From Tetragonia tetragonoides (taxonomy: Eukaryota; Streptophyta; Magnoliopsida; Caryophyllales; Aizoaceae), in NCBI GenBank assembly GCA_038025085.1, contig CM076143.1, positions 15,361,501 through 15,425,500 of the forward strand: DNA of 64,000 nt, written 5' to 3'. The notes under the pieces were generated by a model. The model was not told where the DNA came from, made no database searches, and saw only the letters and a program-made list of their open reading frames with translations. Below, piece after piece: positions 36,907 through 49,100 of the stretch; the first letter of the stretch is position 1; each line of letters begins with the position of its first letter. The position numbers were made by a program, and so were the translations under genes.

Positions 36907-37799
36907 GAGTAGATGGTAAGGATGAAATCGTAGTAGATTGTGTTGTCCCTGGGTTTTCCAATGTACGCTTTGGTGACCTACCAAGTGGAGTTGTTGCTGG
37001 AGACTTTAGCTCGCCATTCAGCCAAATGTTACACAAAATGGGGTTGATGGTGCCCAAAGCAACCGCGGTAGTCATAAACTCCTTTGAGGAGTTGTTACTC
37101 ACAATCACCAATGACCTCAAATCGAAAATGACATTGCTTAATGTTGGACCATTCCCTCTAACCTCTCCACCTCAAATCGAGTCCAACGACCAATATGGTT
37201 GCCTTCCTTGGTTAGACAAACAAGAAGCTAAATCTGTTGCGTATATTAGCTTTGGAACAGTCGCAGTTCCACTACAACAAGAGATTGTTGCTTTGGCTGA
37301 AGCCTTAGTGGATAGCCAAATCCCCTTCATATGGTCGATGAATGATTCAATTAAGAAGAATTTGCCATCATCTTTCATTGAGAGGATTAGTAACGACGAG
37401 ATGCTAGGGAAGATTGTACCTTGGACACCACAAATGGAGCTATTAAGACACTCATCGATGGGATTGTTTATAACACATTGTGGTTGGAACTCCATTATGG
37501 AGAGCATTTTCACTGGGGCGTCTGTGATTTGTAGGCCAATTCTTGGGGACCAGTTTTTGAACCAAAGGCTCATTGAGTGTGAATTGAAATTTAGGATTGG
37601 ACTTGAAGGTGGAGTTTTTACCAAGAGTAGTGCAATCAACGCATTGCAACAAGTGTTGTTGAGCAAAGAAGGGAGGCAAATGAGAGAAAGTGTAGAGAAG
37701 CTTAAAGAGGTAGCTGAAGAAGCTATTAAGGAGGGTGCTAGCTCAGATGTGAACCTTAGTGCTTTGATAGAACTAGTAACATGTTCAAGGAAGGCATAG

Positions 37800-38033
37800 T
37801 GGTGGGCAAGAATACTAGCGGTTGAATTTTATTAACACTGCCACTTTTTTTGTTTTTTTGAGGGGAGGAATGGAGGATCTTTACCAGGGACGTTGAGAGT
37901 CTTTTGGGGGGGCAGACCAAGACAACGTTGGGAAAGAATTTGGATTCTTTTGCTTGAAGGACAACGTGGCCTTTCGGGGTCATCTCGTTTTTGATCTGCT
38001 CTACTTGAAAATAAATAAGGGTTCACTTATCAG
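37800..38033. other. Downstream flank of glycosyltransferase
   Basis: Non-coding. No clear polyadenylation signal or element can be claimed. Confidence 0.45.
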
Positions 38034-38082
38034 TTTTCTTTTTTTAAAAAGGCAAGATAATCAGGTAACCAAGGAGGTTAAC

Positions 38083-39275
38083 CTAAGGTGTCATATACCA
38101 ATAAATTGGCGAGGGAGTGGTCAAAGAGGAGATGACCATGACAGTTATGGCCAAAATTAGCCATATAGTCTGATACGACATTTGCTTTCCTATAGCAATG
38201 ATGAACTTCTACTCTATCAAAGTGATGAAGATTTTTCTTTGTATCAATGATTACATTTTTCTATTTCCCAAGGGATATGTCATTCTGCTCTAATAGCATT
38301 GATAACTGCCAAGTTATCACCTTTAATAGTACTGTTTTTCAATTTCATGGAGCGCGCTAATCTAACCCCTTATCTTAATCCAATAGCTTTTGCCATAAGA
38401 ATTGAGCCAGTACCACAAGGTGTTGCACCCAAGAGAGTCGCTTTCCCGTTTCATTTCGTAGTACAAAACCAGCTGCAGCTTTATCATTATTAATTTTAGA
38501 GCCATCAAAGTTTAACTTAATGTACTCTTGCCTTGGCTTGTTCCAAATAATATTTTTCCGCGGCTTCTTCGGGCTTTTCTTCTTTAAGAAAATACCCTTA
38601 GTACTAAAGTCCAAGTCCTTTATGGCAAAATTCTACCATTCTTGAAAGCTTATTTTAGCCGATATTGCTATTTGTACAAGGCTTGTGACAAGTTCATTAA
38701 AGAATACTTTATTTCTAACAAACCAAAACATCCACCAAGTTATGGTGAGTAGTATAAATTCGGATTGCGAAAGTTGTTTCCTTAACAGATTGAGACTTAC
38801 AGTGAAGGAAAGTGACAACTACAAAGAGATTAATATGGGCATTGCATAAATGTTCAATTTCTTGAAAGGTCTGAATAATGTTGGGACATTCGAAGAAAAG
38901 ATAAAATTTATCTTCACTGTGATTATCACAAAATACACATTGCTGGGTGATGAAAATTTTGCTTTGTTGTAGCCGTTGCTTGTTCGGCAGGCCATCAAGA
39001 CACAACTTCCATAGAAAAATCTTGAAATTTGTAGAAATGTTTAACTGCCATATCCAACTAAAATCACATTTATCTTTGGCACGATTTTGAAGCCCCTGGG
39101 CTATACAAGTGACTGATTTACAAGTAAAATTCTCATTACTAGAGTAGCCCCAGTACCATGTATCCGAGACATCGTTATACAGGATTGGAATTCCTAATAT
39201 AGCATGAATGGTGTCTTTAGCACAACTCTAGCTAAAAGGCTTATGTCCAAACTCCAATAGAAATGATGAAGGTAC
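38083..39275 (-). pseudogene. LINE copy A zf-RVT and RNase H region
   Basis: The C-terminal part of the LINE ORF2, read on the - strand. A zf-RVT region has FKIFLWKLCLDGLPNKQRLQ followed by CVFCDNHSED (about 38900-39030). An RNase H domain (RVT_3 type) has YIKLNFDGSKINN and AAAGFVLRN (about 38440-38530). The frame is broken several times. An RNase H domain at the C-terminus separates this LINE from the one at 1.9-27.5 kb, which ends with zf-RVT. Confidence 0.8.
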
Positions 39276-40805
39276 TGTAGGTTGCCCTATTTTTTCTCCC
39301 CTCTTTTCCACGTGCCTCACCTTCGGCCCTCCTTTCGGAGGGTCGGGTTTTCCGGACAGCCTGGGAGAGCATGTTGGGTGATCGAATTTCGTGAATCTTT
39401 TAGTGTATATGCACATAGAGATTTTTGTACCAAGGACATGATTAAGATTGTCGGAAGTCGCCACCAAATTTTGAGGTAATTTGGAAACCTTGGAGATCAA
39501 GTCGATAGTCTAGAAAGACGTCAACTCAGATCCTGTGCACCCCAATCCCTATTGGGGAAATTGAATTCATTAATGAGTTCGGGGGCGTAGGTACGAGCTA
39601 GGAAGGTATTAGGCACCCAACTTGCCCGTTAACAACAACGGCCTTTACTAATCGATTCAATATAATTATTAATGCTACGGTTCCAAACAGGGTTCAGTTT
39701 GTCCAAATTCCTAGTTTTAACTAATGGGTTTGAACAAGCATTATTAATGTGACCACTTTTAACAATTTATCAAGTTACATGATTTTTATTGCTAGAAAAC
39801 GATAAATATGCTAAAAACCTGCGAGTTAGAAGGCAAACAAGGTAATTCATCCACCAATTCACAAACAAAGCATAATTCAATATAAAACAATAAATAATAA
39901 ATATGCATTCATTCATCCATTCATTAGGCTTAATATACAAGCCCTATTGCCCAAAACGCGCCATGCATGTACATATCACATAAACCAAATTCGTTACTAA
40001 TAACAAGCAATATAAAATTTATTGAAAACCCTCAGGTTGGATTACCTAGATGCTCACAATGAACTTATTGGGTTGTATTGCTTGAATTCATGCTCTTGAT
40101 GAAGTATGAAGGTTTATTTTTGTGATGCTAGGGCTAATACTAAAGAAGGAGTAGAATCAGAATTTAGGGTTTATAATATGAGAGAGAATGTCCAACCTCT
40201 TAGAGAGAATCTCCAACCTCTTAGAGAGAATCTCCAACCTCTTCAACTGAACCCTAAGGTTTGCTTATATAGAAGAGGGGGAGCTTCCAGGGTTTGGCAC
40301 GAAAATCGAATAAGCCTCGAATTTTGCCGTCCGCGAGAAAGGGTCCAGGCGGCCAAACCGGCAGGCCAAGCGGTCAAGCCGCAAGGCAAGCGGTCAAACT
40401 GCCTGGCCTAGCGGCCACCGCTTGAGCCCAAACGTGGCCGCTTGGACCTGGTGCGGTGTGCCTGCATAGGCGCCTGGCATGATTTTTGTGCGGGGGAGGC
40501 TCTTCCGAGGGGGTCCACGCAGGATTGACTGAGCTCCCTTGTTTGACCAAGGGTTGACTCAAGGGTTTGGGTTCCCTTTCGGGCCCTTAGGTTCAAAGAG
40601 GCCTATCTCTCAGTTTTGGACTCCAATTGAATTGAGTCCAAATGGTTTGGATCACCTGTACAAAAGGCTTCCACTGGATAATTCAAATGAACTGGGCTAA
40701 TCATCAAAGCAATTATTCTCGCAACCCAAGTTCAAGCAAAATCCAATCCTTTCATCATCGGGTTGTTACGGGGACTTATTATAGACACAATTTTTGGTGT
40801 CTACA
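39276..40805 (-). repeat. Tat element 2, 3' LTR
   Basis: On the - strand it starts TGTAGACACCAAAAATTG and ends GGCAACCTACA. It has a TATA box (- strand TATATAA, 40265-40271), three copies of a 21-bp unit near 40180-40245, and a dyad array at 40348-40430. On the + side it is followed by a purine-rich tract (- strand AAAGTAGGGG) that fits a polypurine tract. Confidence 0.92.
40265..40271 (-). promoter_or_regulatory. TATA box in Tat element 2 3' LTR
   Basis: TATATAA on the - strand, about 77 bp downstream of the dyad array in the direction of element transcription. The same arrangement occurs in the other LTR. Confidence 0.55.
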
Positions 40806-40939
40806 GAAGCCCCTACTTTGGACGAGCTCGAATTGAGCGAAGGTCAAAGTATTCCTGTGCCTATACCTGCAATAAAACAGGAAAACTGAGTGAGGTGACA
40901 ATTAGTTAAAGATAAACAATCATTAATTCTCCAGTTTAT

Positions 40940-41680
40940 TCGACCGAGAGTTTGACCCTATGCTGTAGGTCAGACAATAAACGTCCTCCAATTTTCAGTC
41001 GAAGGGGACCTTATGCTGTAGGTTACACAATAAATGTCCTCCGATTTTCAGTCGAAGAGGACCTTATGCTGTAGGTTACACAATAAAAGTCCTCCGATTT
41101 TCAGTCGAAGGGGACCTTATGCTGTAGGTTACACAATAAAACATTTTATTAGAGATAAGATAAGAGATAAAAATCCTCCGATTTTCAGTTGAAGGGTGAT
41201 CCTATGCTGTAGGTCAAACAATAAACGTCCTTGGATTTTCAGTCGAAGGGGAACCCTAAGCTGTAGGTTACACAATAAAAAATATTTCGTTAGAAATAAT
41301 ATAAGAGATAAGAAATCTTTCGATTTTTGGTCGAAAGGTGACCCTATGCTGTAGGTTACACAATAAAAATATTTCGTTAGAAATAATATAAGAGATAAGA
41401 AATCTTTCGATTTTCAGTCGAAAGGTGACCCTATGCTGTAGGTCAAACAATAAACGTCCTTCGATTTTCAGTCGAAGGGGAGCCCTATGCTGTAGGTTAC
41501 ACAATAAAAATATTTCGTTAGAAATAATATAAGAGATAAGAAATCTTTCGATTTTTGGTCGAAAGGTGACCCTATGCTGTAGGTCAAACAATAAACGTCC
41601 TTCCATTTTCAGTCGAAGGGGAATCCTATGCTGTAGGTTACACAATAAAAATATTTCGTTAGAAATAATAAGTAGTAAAG
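40940..41680. repeat. Complex tandem repeats, about 58-bp core
   Basis: Units made of TTTTCAGTCGAAGG, CTATGCTGTAGGT and ACAATAAA recur at least ten times. Some are expanded by an ATATTTCGTTAGAAATAATA segment into a higher-order unit. Located near the 3' LTR of Tat element 2. Confidence 0.9.
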
Positions 41681-41884
41681 GGTAGTAAAATGTTGCTCAG
41701 ACCTTAGGTCGGGTTTGAGCTCATGCCATTTGGCCAAGTATAAATGTGCAAACCTGTGGGTTTCAAGTAGTCCTGTTTTTCATAACGGACTTTGGCGCGC
41801 AAATAACTGCTATGGATCTCGTGTGGGGCCCACTGATTTTGAACCAATGGCCCAAAGATACGTAAGGGGTGAGAAAGTGGGCCA

Positions 41885-42055
41885 GGCGGTCAAACCGCCA
41901 CGTCAAGCGGTCAAACCGCTACGTGGAGCGGTCTAGCCACTGGCTGGAGTGGCTACGCCGCTTGGCTTGCGGTCTGACCGCCAGCTGGGCAGTCTGACCG
42001 TCCACGTGGCGGTTTGACCGGCCACTACGTCATTTGTGCGGTTCTGCCATAAAAG
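41885..42055 (+). promoter_or_regulatory. Dyad array and TATA-like box before antisense PMD gene
   Basis: Seven imperfect dyads of the form GCGG-N5-CCGC start at 41885, 41906, 41927, 41948, 41968, 41988 and 42008, a spacing of 20-21 bp. The best copy is AGCGGTCAAACCGCT at 41906-41920. A TATA-like CATAAAAG follows at 42048-42055, 26 bp after the last dyad, and a CT-rich leader follows that. The PMD start codon is at 42316. Promoter function is inferred. Confidence 0.65.
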
Positions 42056-42315
42056 GATAAGGGGGTGGTCGAAATGGGTCATCTTCCCATTCCGAGCTCT
42101 CTCTTTCTCTCTCCTCCATTTTTACTCAAGTTTTTCAACCTTAATCAAAGCCCCTAGCTCCAAATCTTGAGGTTTTCTTGCTCAAATTCTTAGTAGAACT
42201 TGATTTTGCTAGTTGTTCTTGTGTTTTTGAGTTTCAAAACTCAAAATTGTGTGAATTTTGTGAGTTTTGTGAGTTTCACTCAAATTTCAAAAGCTCCATT
42301 TTTTGCTCTTCATCC

Positions 42316-45253
42316 ATGGCTCCTAAGCTTAGAGGAGGTAGGAAAAGGAAGGGGCAAGAGGTTGTTGTTCATGAGGCCCCGAATGTTTTCACTCGGGTTT
42401 TTGTTTTCGGTATACCCCATCACCGGGTGGGTGAGAGCCGGTTAGTCCAGGATGATTTCACCGGCAGTGATTTCCATCCTACCGATTGTTGGGAGCCCAG
42501 CGACCTTGTTTTCAAGAGGAAGGATCATTTGGTTACCGTTGGTACCAAATGTCGGGTATGTCATCATTTCTTGTTCTCGCTCTTTTACACTTAGAAAATC
42601 ATGTGTAGGCGAACGTAGAATTTCTATGTTGAGAACTGTAGTGTAGAAAATGGTTTTTCCAATTTGCGTGAAATGGTTTTTCTGGTTAATTTGCGAATTC
42701 CCGTAGGATTCTTGTATTTATATGCATGTGAAGAAAGAATTTGTGTGAAATTCATCTTTAATTTGTGGAAAATAAATTTGTATGAAATTTACTCTCGTTG
42801 CAATTATATATTTCTGTGAAAATAAACTTGAATGAAGTTTACTTTTGCTGTGGAGGTAAACGGTTTTTCGAGTATATTTGTGAAAAATAAATTTGTGTGA
42901 AATTTACTCTCTTTAAAATTTACTCTCGTCATGTTGGCTTAGCTAAAATGCTAAATTTTACGATTTGTAAAAATTTAGGACTAAACTGGAGACTGGTAGT
43001 TGTTACTAGGATCACCTAGCTAATTTTCTTTGCAATTATTTGTCCCTTTTAGGATGCCGACACGGCCATGCGGGGTTACGGTAGCCTCTCGGGCATCGAG
43101 AAAGCCCGCAGGTACGTGACTCCTTCGGTGGACGCTATTGTGGCGCGTTGTGGCTTTAGTCACTTTTTAGCAGCCATGGCTTCTGCTGAGCGCTCCAATC
43201 GCCTATTAGTTAGAGGCCTTGCGGAGCGGTACTGGGATACTACCAGTACCTTTCATTTTCCTATGGGTGAGATCATGATCACCCCTTTCGAGTTTGGTCT
43301 CATTTCCGGGCTTTCTTGCACCGGTACTCCTGTTACTTATGGAGATGTGAACCGGGAGGTTATGGTGGAGATGTTTGGTCTCTTTGGGACCAACTGGGAT
43401 GGTAGGGAGTATGGTCGGACTGACGTCATGGTCCAGTTCTTGACCAACCCGAGGAAGTTGAAGAAGATCACAACGAAGCAGCACGCCCGCCTTTTCTTGG
43501 CCCTTGTGCTAGCTTGTTCCGTCTTTTCGGATAAAGCTAGTAGGTATCATGTTCGCTATTTCCCTTGCCTGCGGGATTTGGATAGAGCTGCGGAGTACAA
43601 CTGGGGTCTTCCCGCATACTCTTGTCTTCTACGGTGTTTGAGGCAGTCCAATCGCCTCAGTGGAGAGGAGGGCGCATCTCGCGTCTCCTTAGTCGGTTAT
43701 TGGAAGGTTATGGAGGTAATTTCCTTTTACCCTTCTTGTACTTTGTGTTTCAGCTCTTTATTAATAACTTGTGTCTAATCTATGTACTTTGCATGTCTTA
43801 GATTTGGTTTTATGAGCATTTCTCCGACCTTGCCCCTCTTCTCGAGACAGGGGATTTATCCTTTCCAGCGATGCAGACCTGGAGGGGACGGGATTCTTGC
43901 TCATTTACTACACTGCACGCCCATAGGGAGGCGATATATCCCTTGACCGCTCAGGATGTAAGCAACTTTCCTTTGTGCTTCTTTGGTCCTTTTATCCTTT
44001 TGTATGCTTATTCTTGCTTTTGCAGGTTGACTGGTTTCCCTGAACGGATTACCTCCCGGGCCTATCGGATAGATTCTTGGGTGCTCGGGTGTACGACCAG
44101 AGGAAGATCCTTATTGAGGGTCCCTTTGGTTTTGAGTGGTTCTTGGGGAAGAGACTGATTAGGCAAATTTTTCCCGACCTTTCGGCTCCGAGGGTTCCTT
44201 TGGATCCTCCAGATTCTATGCTTTATGTTCGTCACCTTACCGTGGAGCAGGTGAGGGCGGCCACCATTGGGGCGAATGCCCTTGAGTATTTCCTTCCAGC
44301 TGATCTTGAGGTGGATCTCATGGTGGCTTATACTGATTTCGTTGAGGCGTGGTTATGCCCCAACTTCTCTACCGATCCGGTGAGTAATGTACTTTTGTTT
44401 CTTAACTTCGTTTGAAAATTTAGAAATGTGTCTGACATTCTTAAATCTTTGCAGAGTGCTTCGAGCTCTTCGGCTGTTTATGCTCCGCGTCCTACTCCTC
44501 CTACTTTGTCGGTGAGCTATACAGGAGCGGACGGGTCTCCTCAGGTTATACAGGTTCCTGAGTTTCGTGGTCCTGATGAGGAGGTTGAGGGATTGCCTCT
44601 ACCTACTGGCTGTAGGGGGGTAAGTGAGAATTCATTGTTATTTGCAATGTTTCCTTTGTATTTATGCTGATTCTTTTTCTTATGTGCACAGTTGGATGTT
44701 GCTGAGACACGGAAGGTCTTTAGGGGCATGCATGCCCTTAAGAGCCTGATTTCCAAATTCATGTCTCGGAGTGTATGCACGAGTCGTCGGCCCGACGTTC
44801 GAGAGGTATGTTCATATCAAGTAATAATGCTTGATTTGAATTTTTGGTAGCTTTCTGACTTGGAACTTATTTTCGTAGCCTGTTCCCGTGGTGAGGCCTC
44901 CTAGGCCTTCAATTGTTCGTACTCCGGAGTTGGTGTCTACACTACAGCGTCCTCCTCCCAGACAGGAGAGTGTAGAGGTGCATCAGGGGACGCCTCGGGC
45001 TAGAGTGGATACGGGGAGCTCGCCCCAAGTGCCTTCTCTTCCGCAATGGCCTGCACCGCCTCCCTACATGGGGTATCCGGGCTATCATATGCCCATGTAT
45101 CCTCCACTCCCTCCGAGGGGTTCTTGGAGTCAGGAGAGTACGGAGTATGGCGGTTATCCCGGCATATCGGAGCCACCTCGTCATTCATTGGATCCCGCTT
45201 ACTTAGCGTGTTCATTATTTGCTTTCGACCCTAGAGCTTGGACGCTGTCTTAG
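42316..45253 (+). pseudogene. Antisense plant mobile domain (PMD) gene in Tat element 2, seven exons
   Basis: Exons are 42316-42555, 43053-43715, 43802-43957, 44026-44379, 44455-44619, 44692-44805 and 44879-45253. Every junction has GT-AG ends, all introns are phase 0, and the reading frame is preserved throughout, giving about 688 codons. A basic N-terminus leads into a PMD/aminotransferase-like domain in exon 2 (FHFPMGEIMITPFEFGLISGL, AERYWDTT). Exon 4 continues the domain, and exon 7 is proline-rich. One in-frame TGA at 44041-44043 in exon 4 is the only defect seen. PMD proteins of plants (for example the MAIN/MAIL group) are nuclear, and the domain is also common in transposons. Here the gene lies antisense to gag-pol. 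Whether the copy is expressed, or the stop is recent, is unknown. Confidence 0.82.
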
Positions 45254-45784
45254 CCCGGTCCTTCAGGTGCTCCACCATTGAGTGGACCCGGATAGTCGTC
45301 TCAGGCGGGTCCGAGTACTGGCGAAGATGGCCAGTGATATTTGCTGTAGTGCATTTCGAACTTTCGGGCTTGTATTAAACCTGCTACAAATTATTGTATT
45401 TTATTCACGCACAAACATGTCATACAAATGCCCATATGTGAACTTCAATCAACTAATTTCCGAATGGGAAATCACAAATCACGACATTCGAGAATTTAGG
45501 ATTCCCGAGAATTTAGCACATTTGGGGTACCCCTTCCCATAAAATAAAAATAAAGTAAAGAAATAAAGGAAATCAGAAAATAAAAGGAATAAAAGTGGTA
45601 CTTGATAATCAAGAAAGAAAATAAAAAGAGAATAAATAGAAAAGTGGCAAGAGCCAAAACTAAGGTAAGAAAAATATAAAGGAAGGCTTCCAAAATATGT
45701 CCAAGTGGGAATTAGGAAGGTAGAGCCCGGTCAGGCGTGGGTCAGTTGAACCGAGGTCTCTCGCGAAAAGAGTACACCAGGCGC
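45254..45784. other. Spacer between the two antisense genes
   Basis: Non-coding and A-rich after about 45540. It includes the 3' flank of the PMD gene and the 5' region of the next gene. Confidence 0.5.
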
Positions 45785-45811
45785 CTATACAGGATGACCG
45801 CTAGAGCTCCT

Positions 45812-46041
45812 AGCGGCTGTGCTAGAGCTCTAGCGGCTACCGCGTGGACAAGCGGCTATGCCGCTTGGGCTTGCGGTTTGGCCGCTTGTCCTAGCAGTCA
45901 AGCTGCTTGCTGGAGCGGTGTGGCCGATTGTCCTAGCGTCTTAGCCGTCCAGGCTAGCTTCACGGCCGCCTGACTTTTTTTCGTCGTTTGTCTGAATTTC
46001 CTTAAATCTTCGACGAGAATCAAACCGTAGCCTCTATATAG
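45812..46041 (+). promoter_or_regulatory. Dyad array and TATA box before second antisense gene
   Basis: Imperfect GCGG-N5-CCGC dyads start at about 45812, 45832, 45851, 45872, 45893, 45914 and 45935, spaced 19-21 bp. The clearest are AGCGGCTATGCCGCT (45851-45865) and TGCGGTTTGGCCGCT (45872-45886). A TATA-like CTATATAG follows at 46034-46041, 86 bp before ATG 46127. Same design as the array before the PMD gene. Confidence 0.65.
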
Positions 46042-46126
46042 TTGGGTCTCTTTCTCTTCTCTTCTCACCACTTGCTTTAAGCCCTTAGAGAGATAATTCC
46101 TTGAGAGAAAATCCTTAATCTTAACA

Positions 46127-49100
46127 ATGATGAACTTTGATGATGCTTTTGATGCTTGGTTGGCTTCCATGACTGTAGAGGAGATGTTAGAACTCACCAC
46201 TTTTCATCTCAATACCTTCTTTCACCTTAAACAAGTCAAGATTCTATGGGACTTTCTTCATGCTTCAGTCGAGTTTTGGGACCAGAAATTCCATGTCTTC
46301 CGTTTCGGTGCTCAGGAGATGTGTCCCTTGGTGGAGGAATTCTCCGACATAATTGGCTTTCCAACCGAAAGTCCTCCTGCCGTTCCCTACTTGGGGAATG
46401 CCTTCATGGGTGATTTCCAAAGGTACCTTGGGTTGTCTCCCCGTCAAGCGGGTCAAGTGCTCCATGGTGAGGACGTCGACCTTGCCAAGCTTGTGACTTT
46501 CTTCACTTTCAAGGCCCAAGGTGCGATGGACATGAGGTACAAGAAGCGTGCCTTTGTATTTTGCCTCCTCCATCGCTATTTGTTTGTTGGTGTTAATGAA
46601 GATGCTCTAATTCCCTCCGAAAAGAAGCTTACCATCAATAGGGGCAAAGCTTGCCTTCTTAGGGTGACTGAACATATACAATGGGATAGCTCTCCTATGC
46701 ACTTGGTAGTGGGAGAGACAATCCTAGCTTTAGATAAGCTCAAGAGCAATCCTCAAGAGTCCTTCACCGGGAGCCCTTTACTCCTTCAAGTAAGTATTGT
46801 GATAAAGTCTTAATCTTTGTGGATTTAACTTTATTTGGTGAAATTCTTATCTTGTATTGACTTGAATTTTTCTTTTTGTTGTTTCTGTGTAGATATGGCT
46901 CCAAGAGAGGCTCAACATTCTTGAGATGCCTACTATACATACCAGAAAGTATTTACCCAAGCAACTCCCGTCGAGACGTCGACAGTTTTTCTTATCTTCA
47001 CGCGGGGAGTGGTTGGAATTCTTTTATACTAAGACCCAAATGGGTTGGTTGGTCCCATGGTGGCATACCACCAAGAGTGTAGGGTGTAGTGAGAACGTGC
47101 CCTTTACAAGGATTATCTGCTTACGTACCCTAACTTCCTTCTTGCCAAACCGCCTTTTGAGACAATATGGTTTACGGCAAAGAATTCCAAATGTAAGCTG
47201 CGTGTGCCCTCGTCAACGACCCTTGACTCCTTCCTTAGTGCTTCGTTGGGAGCGATATTGGGGTTGTCGTCCAACATGGATTAAACCGGTATTTCCTCAA
47301 TCTCATGGGCTGACGATCTTCTACGAGCAATGGATTTGGTGTGTAACACCCCCGAATTCGCAACGATTTTCCGGGAACTATCGACGTTGCTGTACACGAC
47401 TCGACACCGCCGAACCGTCACGAACCCAAGGGAATGCTACTGCAACATTTATCGCTAAGGAGTAAATGCTAAGCAGAAAGGAAAACTAGGTATCAAAGGA
47501 AACATCTAAACAAATTAAACATAAATATCAGAGTTGTCTATCCAGCGGTCTTAAGTCCATTATAGTTTTATTACAACTTTGCCTTCAAGGGCACAAACCA
47601 AAATCCCAAATAATCCAAGGTAACCAATAAATCCACAGTTCTAAACAAACAGCCCACATTCAAACTTCAAGTTATCCGTCCTCACTCAGCTACACCTGCA
47701 CTTTGGTTTCCGTGACGGAAACAAGGTACAGAAGAAAAAGAGAAGAAACAAAAGAAAACAAAACTCAGATAAACTGAATAAACGCCGTCCATACCCAGTA
47801 AAAACACTTTCGCAAACCTTACCTGGGTTTTAGAAGAATCATTGAAATTCATTTGCATGCACAAGTAATCATACAATCAAGCACATGCATACTCGATATT
47901 CAATTACATGCAATTCTTGCTTTAATGATCATTCGAACACAAATAGATAAACCATGTTGATTAGAGAGATAAGAGAGCGAATAGAGCAGCGATTAACCAT
48001 ACTGTTCATAGATAGATATAGATATGCCATGGACTTACGCTAGTGTATACTCACACTACCTCTAACATAATAATCGATATGTAGAGAATTAAACAATGGG
48101 GAATGATCCGTCCCGAACACACTACGAGGTGTCCATAAAAGTAACTTGGGAATCACGCATCCCTAGACTACATCAATTAGATAAGTCTCGATAGCTCGGC
48201 TACTCCTAGGGATCCATTAGGAGTCTTATTCTCATTTAATTCAATTCACATACTTGCATTGATTGATCTAGTGGTACAACGAGACCACGGCATACTACTT
48301 CATTTCATGCTCATGATAATGAATAATAATAACGACGATTACGACATAAATGCATATTAACAATAATCATGCTTCATATATGTCTAACGAAATTTCGGCA
48401 GCACTTCAGCAGTACATCAAGATATCCAAAATTACACTTTCACAAATAAACCATCCAATATAATAGTAGGTGCTCATTAGCACTAAATAATATCCCATTC
48501 CAAATAGCACATATTATTATATCATAATAATATTAGAAATTCAACATCGCCATAATTAAACATTAATTAGCATATGAACTAATTAATTAACGAAACCTTA
48601 TAAACTTATCATACTCAATATAAATCATATTTATAGCGAAGAATATATTTCAAATTCTCATAATTAACGACGATATAATTTAATCATGCTTCGAATATTA
48701 AATTCACAATAATAATCAATTAGCACATAACACATCAAAATAGTTTTGATGGGGCTTTCGAAAGAGGTAGGAACAATTTCTTACCTAACAACCGCTCACT
48801 AAGCAGTAGGTAACTTGGCTAATCACAACCCGATCACGCTTGTCTGTTTGGTCCTAATTAAAAACAATTAGCGAGACATAATTAATAAATACGAAAATCC
48901 AAACAGTACTGAAACTGTAAACTAATATTTTTATTAAATTCCTTGGTTTATTCTAACCAATCTAGGCTTTTGAAAATCTGGATTCGAACTCCGAACGAGT
49001 ACAGAAAAATAAAAACAATTATTAAAAAATACTGAAAATACGAAATTAATTAAAACGAAATTATTAAACAAAACCCTAATTGATTTTTCGAGTCTAGGCC

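Larger units (their letters stand above)
33456..37799 (+). pseudogene. UGT78-like flavonoid 3-O-glycosyltransferase gene, disrupted
   Basis: Family-1 UDP-glycosyltransferases move a sugar from a UDP-sugar to small acceptors in the cytosol; this one most resembles the UGT78/UFGT group that acts on flavonols and anthocyanidins. Exon 1 is 33456-33557 plus 34143-34524. The intron is 34525-36906 (AAG|GTAACT to ACAG|GAG, phase 1). Exon 2 is 36907-37799. The catalytic-His segment FPFGSHA is in the first 34 codons. Exon 2 holds the PSPG box from WTPQMELLRH through THCGWNS to GDQ (about 37419-37553). An LTR fragment (33558-34142) with stop codons interrupts exon 1, and by comparison with the family about a dozen residues are missing there. 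The remaining parts total about 458 codons, near the usual length, and exon 2 is intact, so the loss is recent. Acceptor specificity cannot be read from sequence alone. Confidence 0.85.

Noticed and set aside
40106..40411. 101-codon frame in the Tat element 2 LTR
   Set aside because: Made from 21-bp tandem units (7-residue repeats) and the dyad array; no coding evidence.
40940..41680. CRISPR-like array
   Set aside because: Repeats are adjacent and imperfect with no unique spacers of even length; this is plant tandem repeat DNA.
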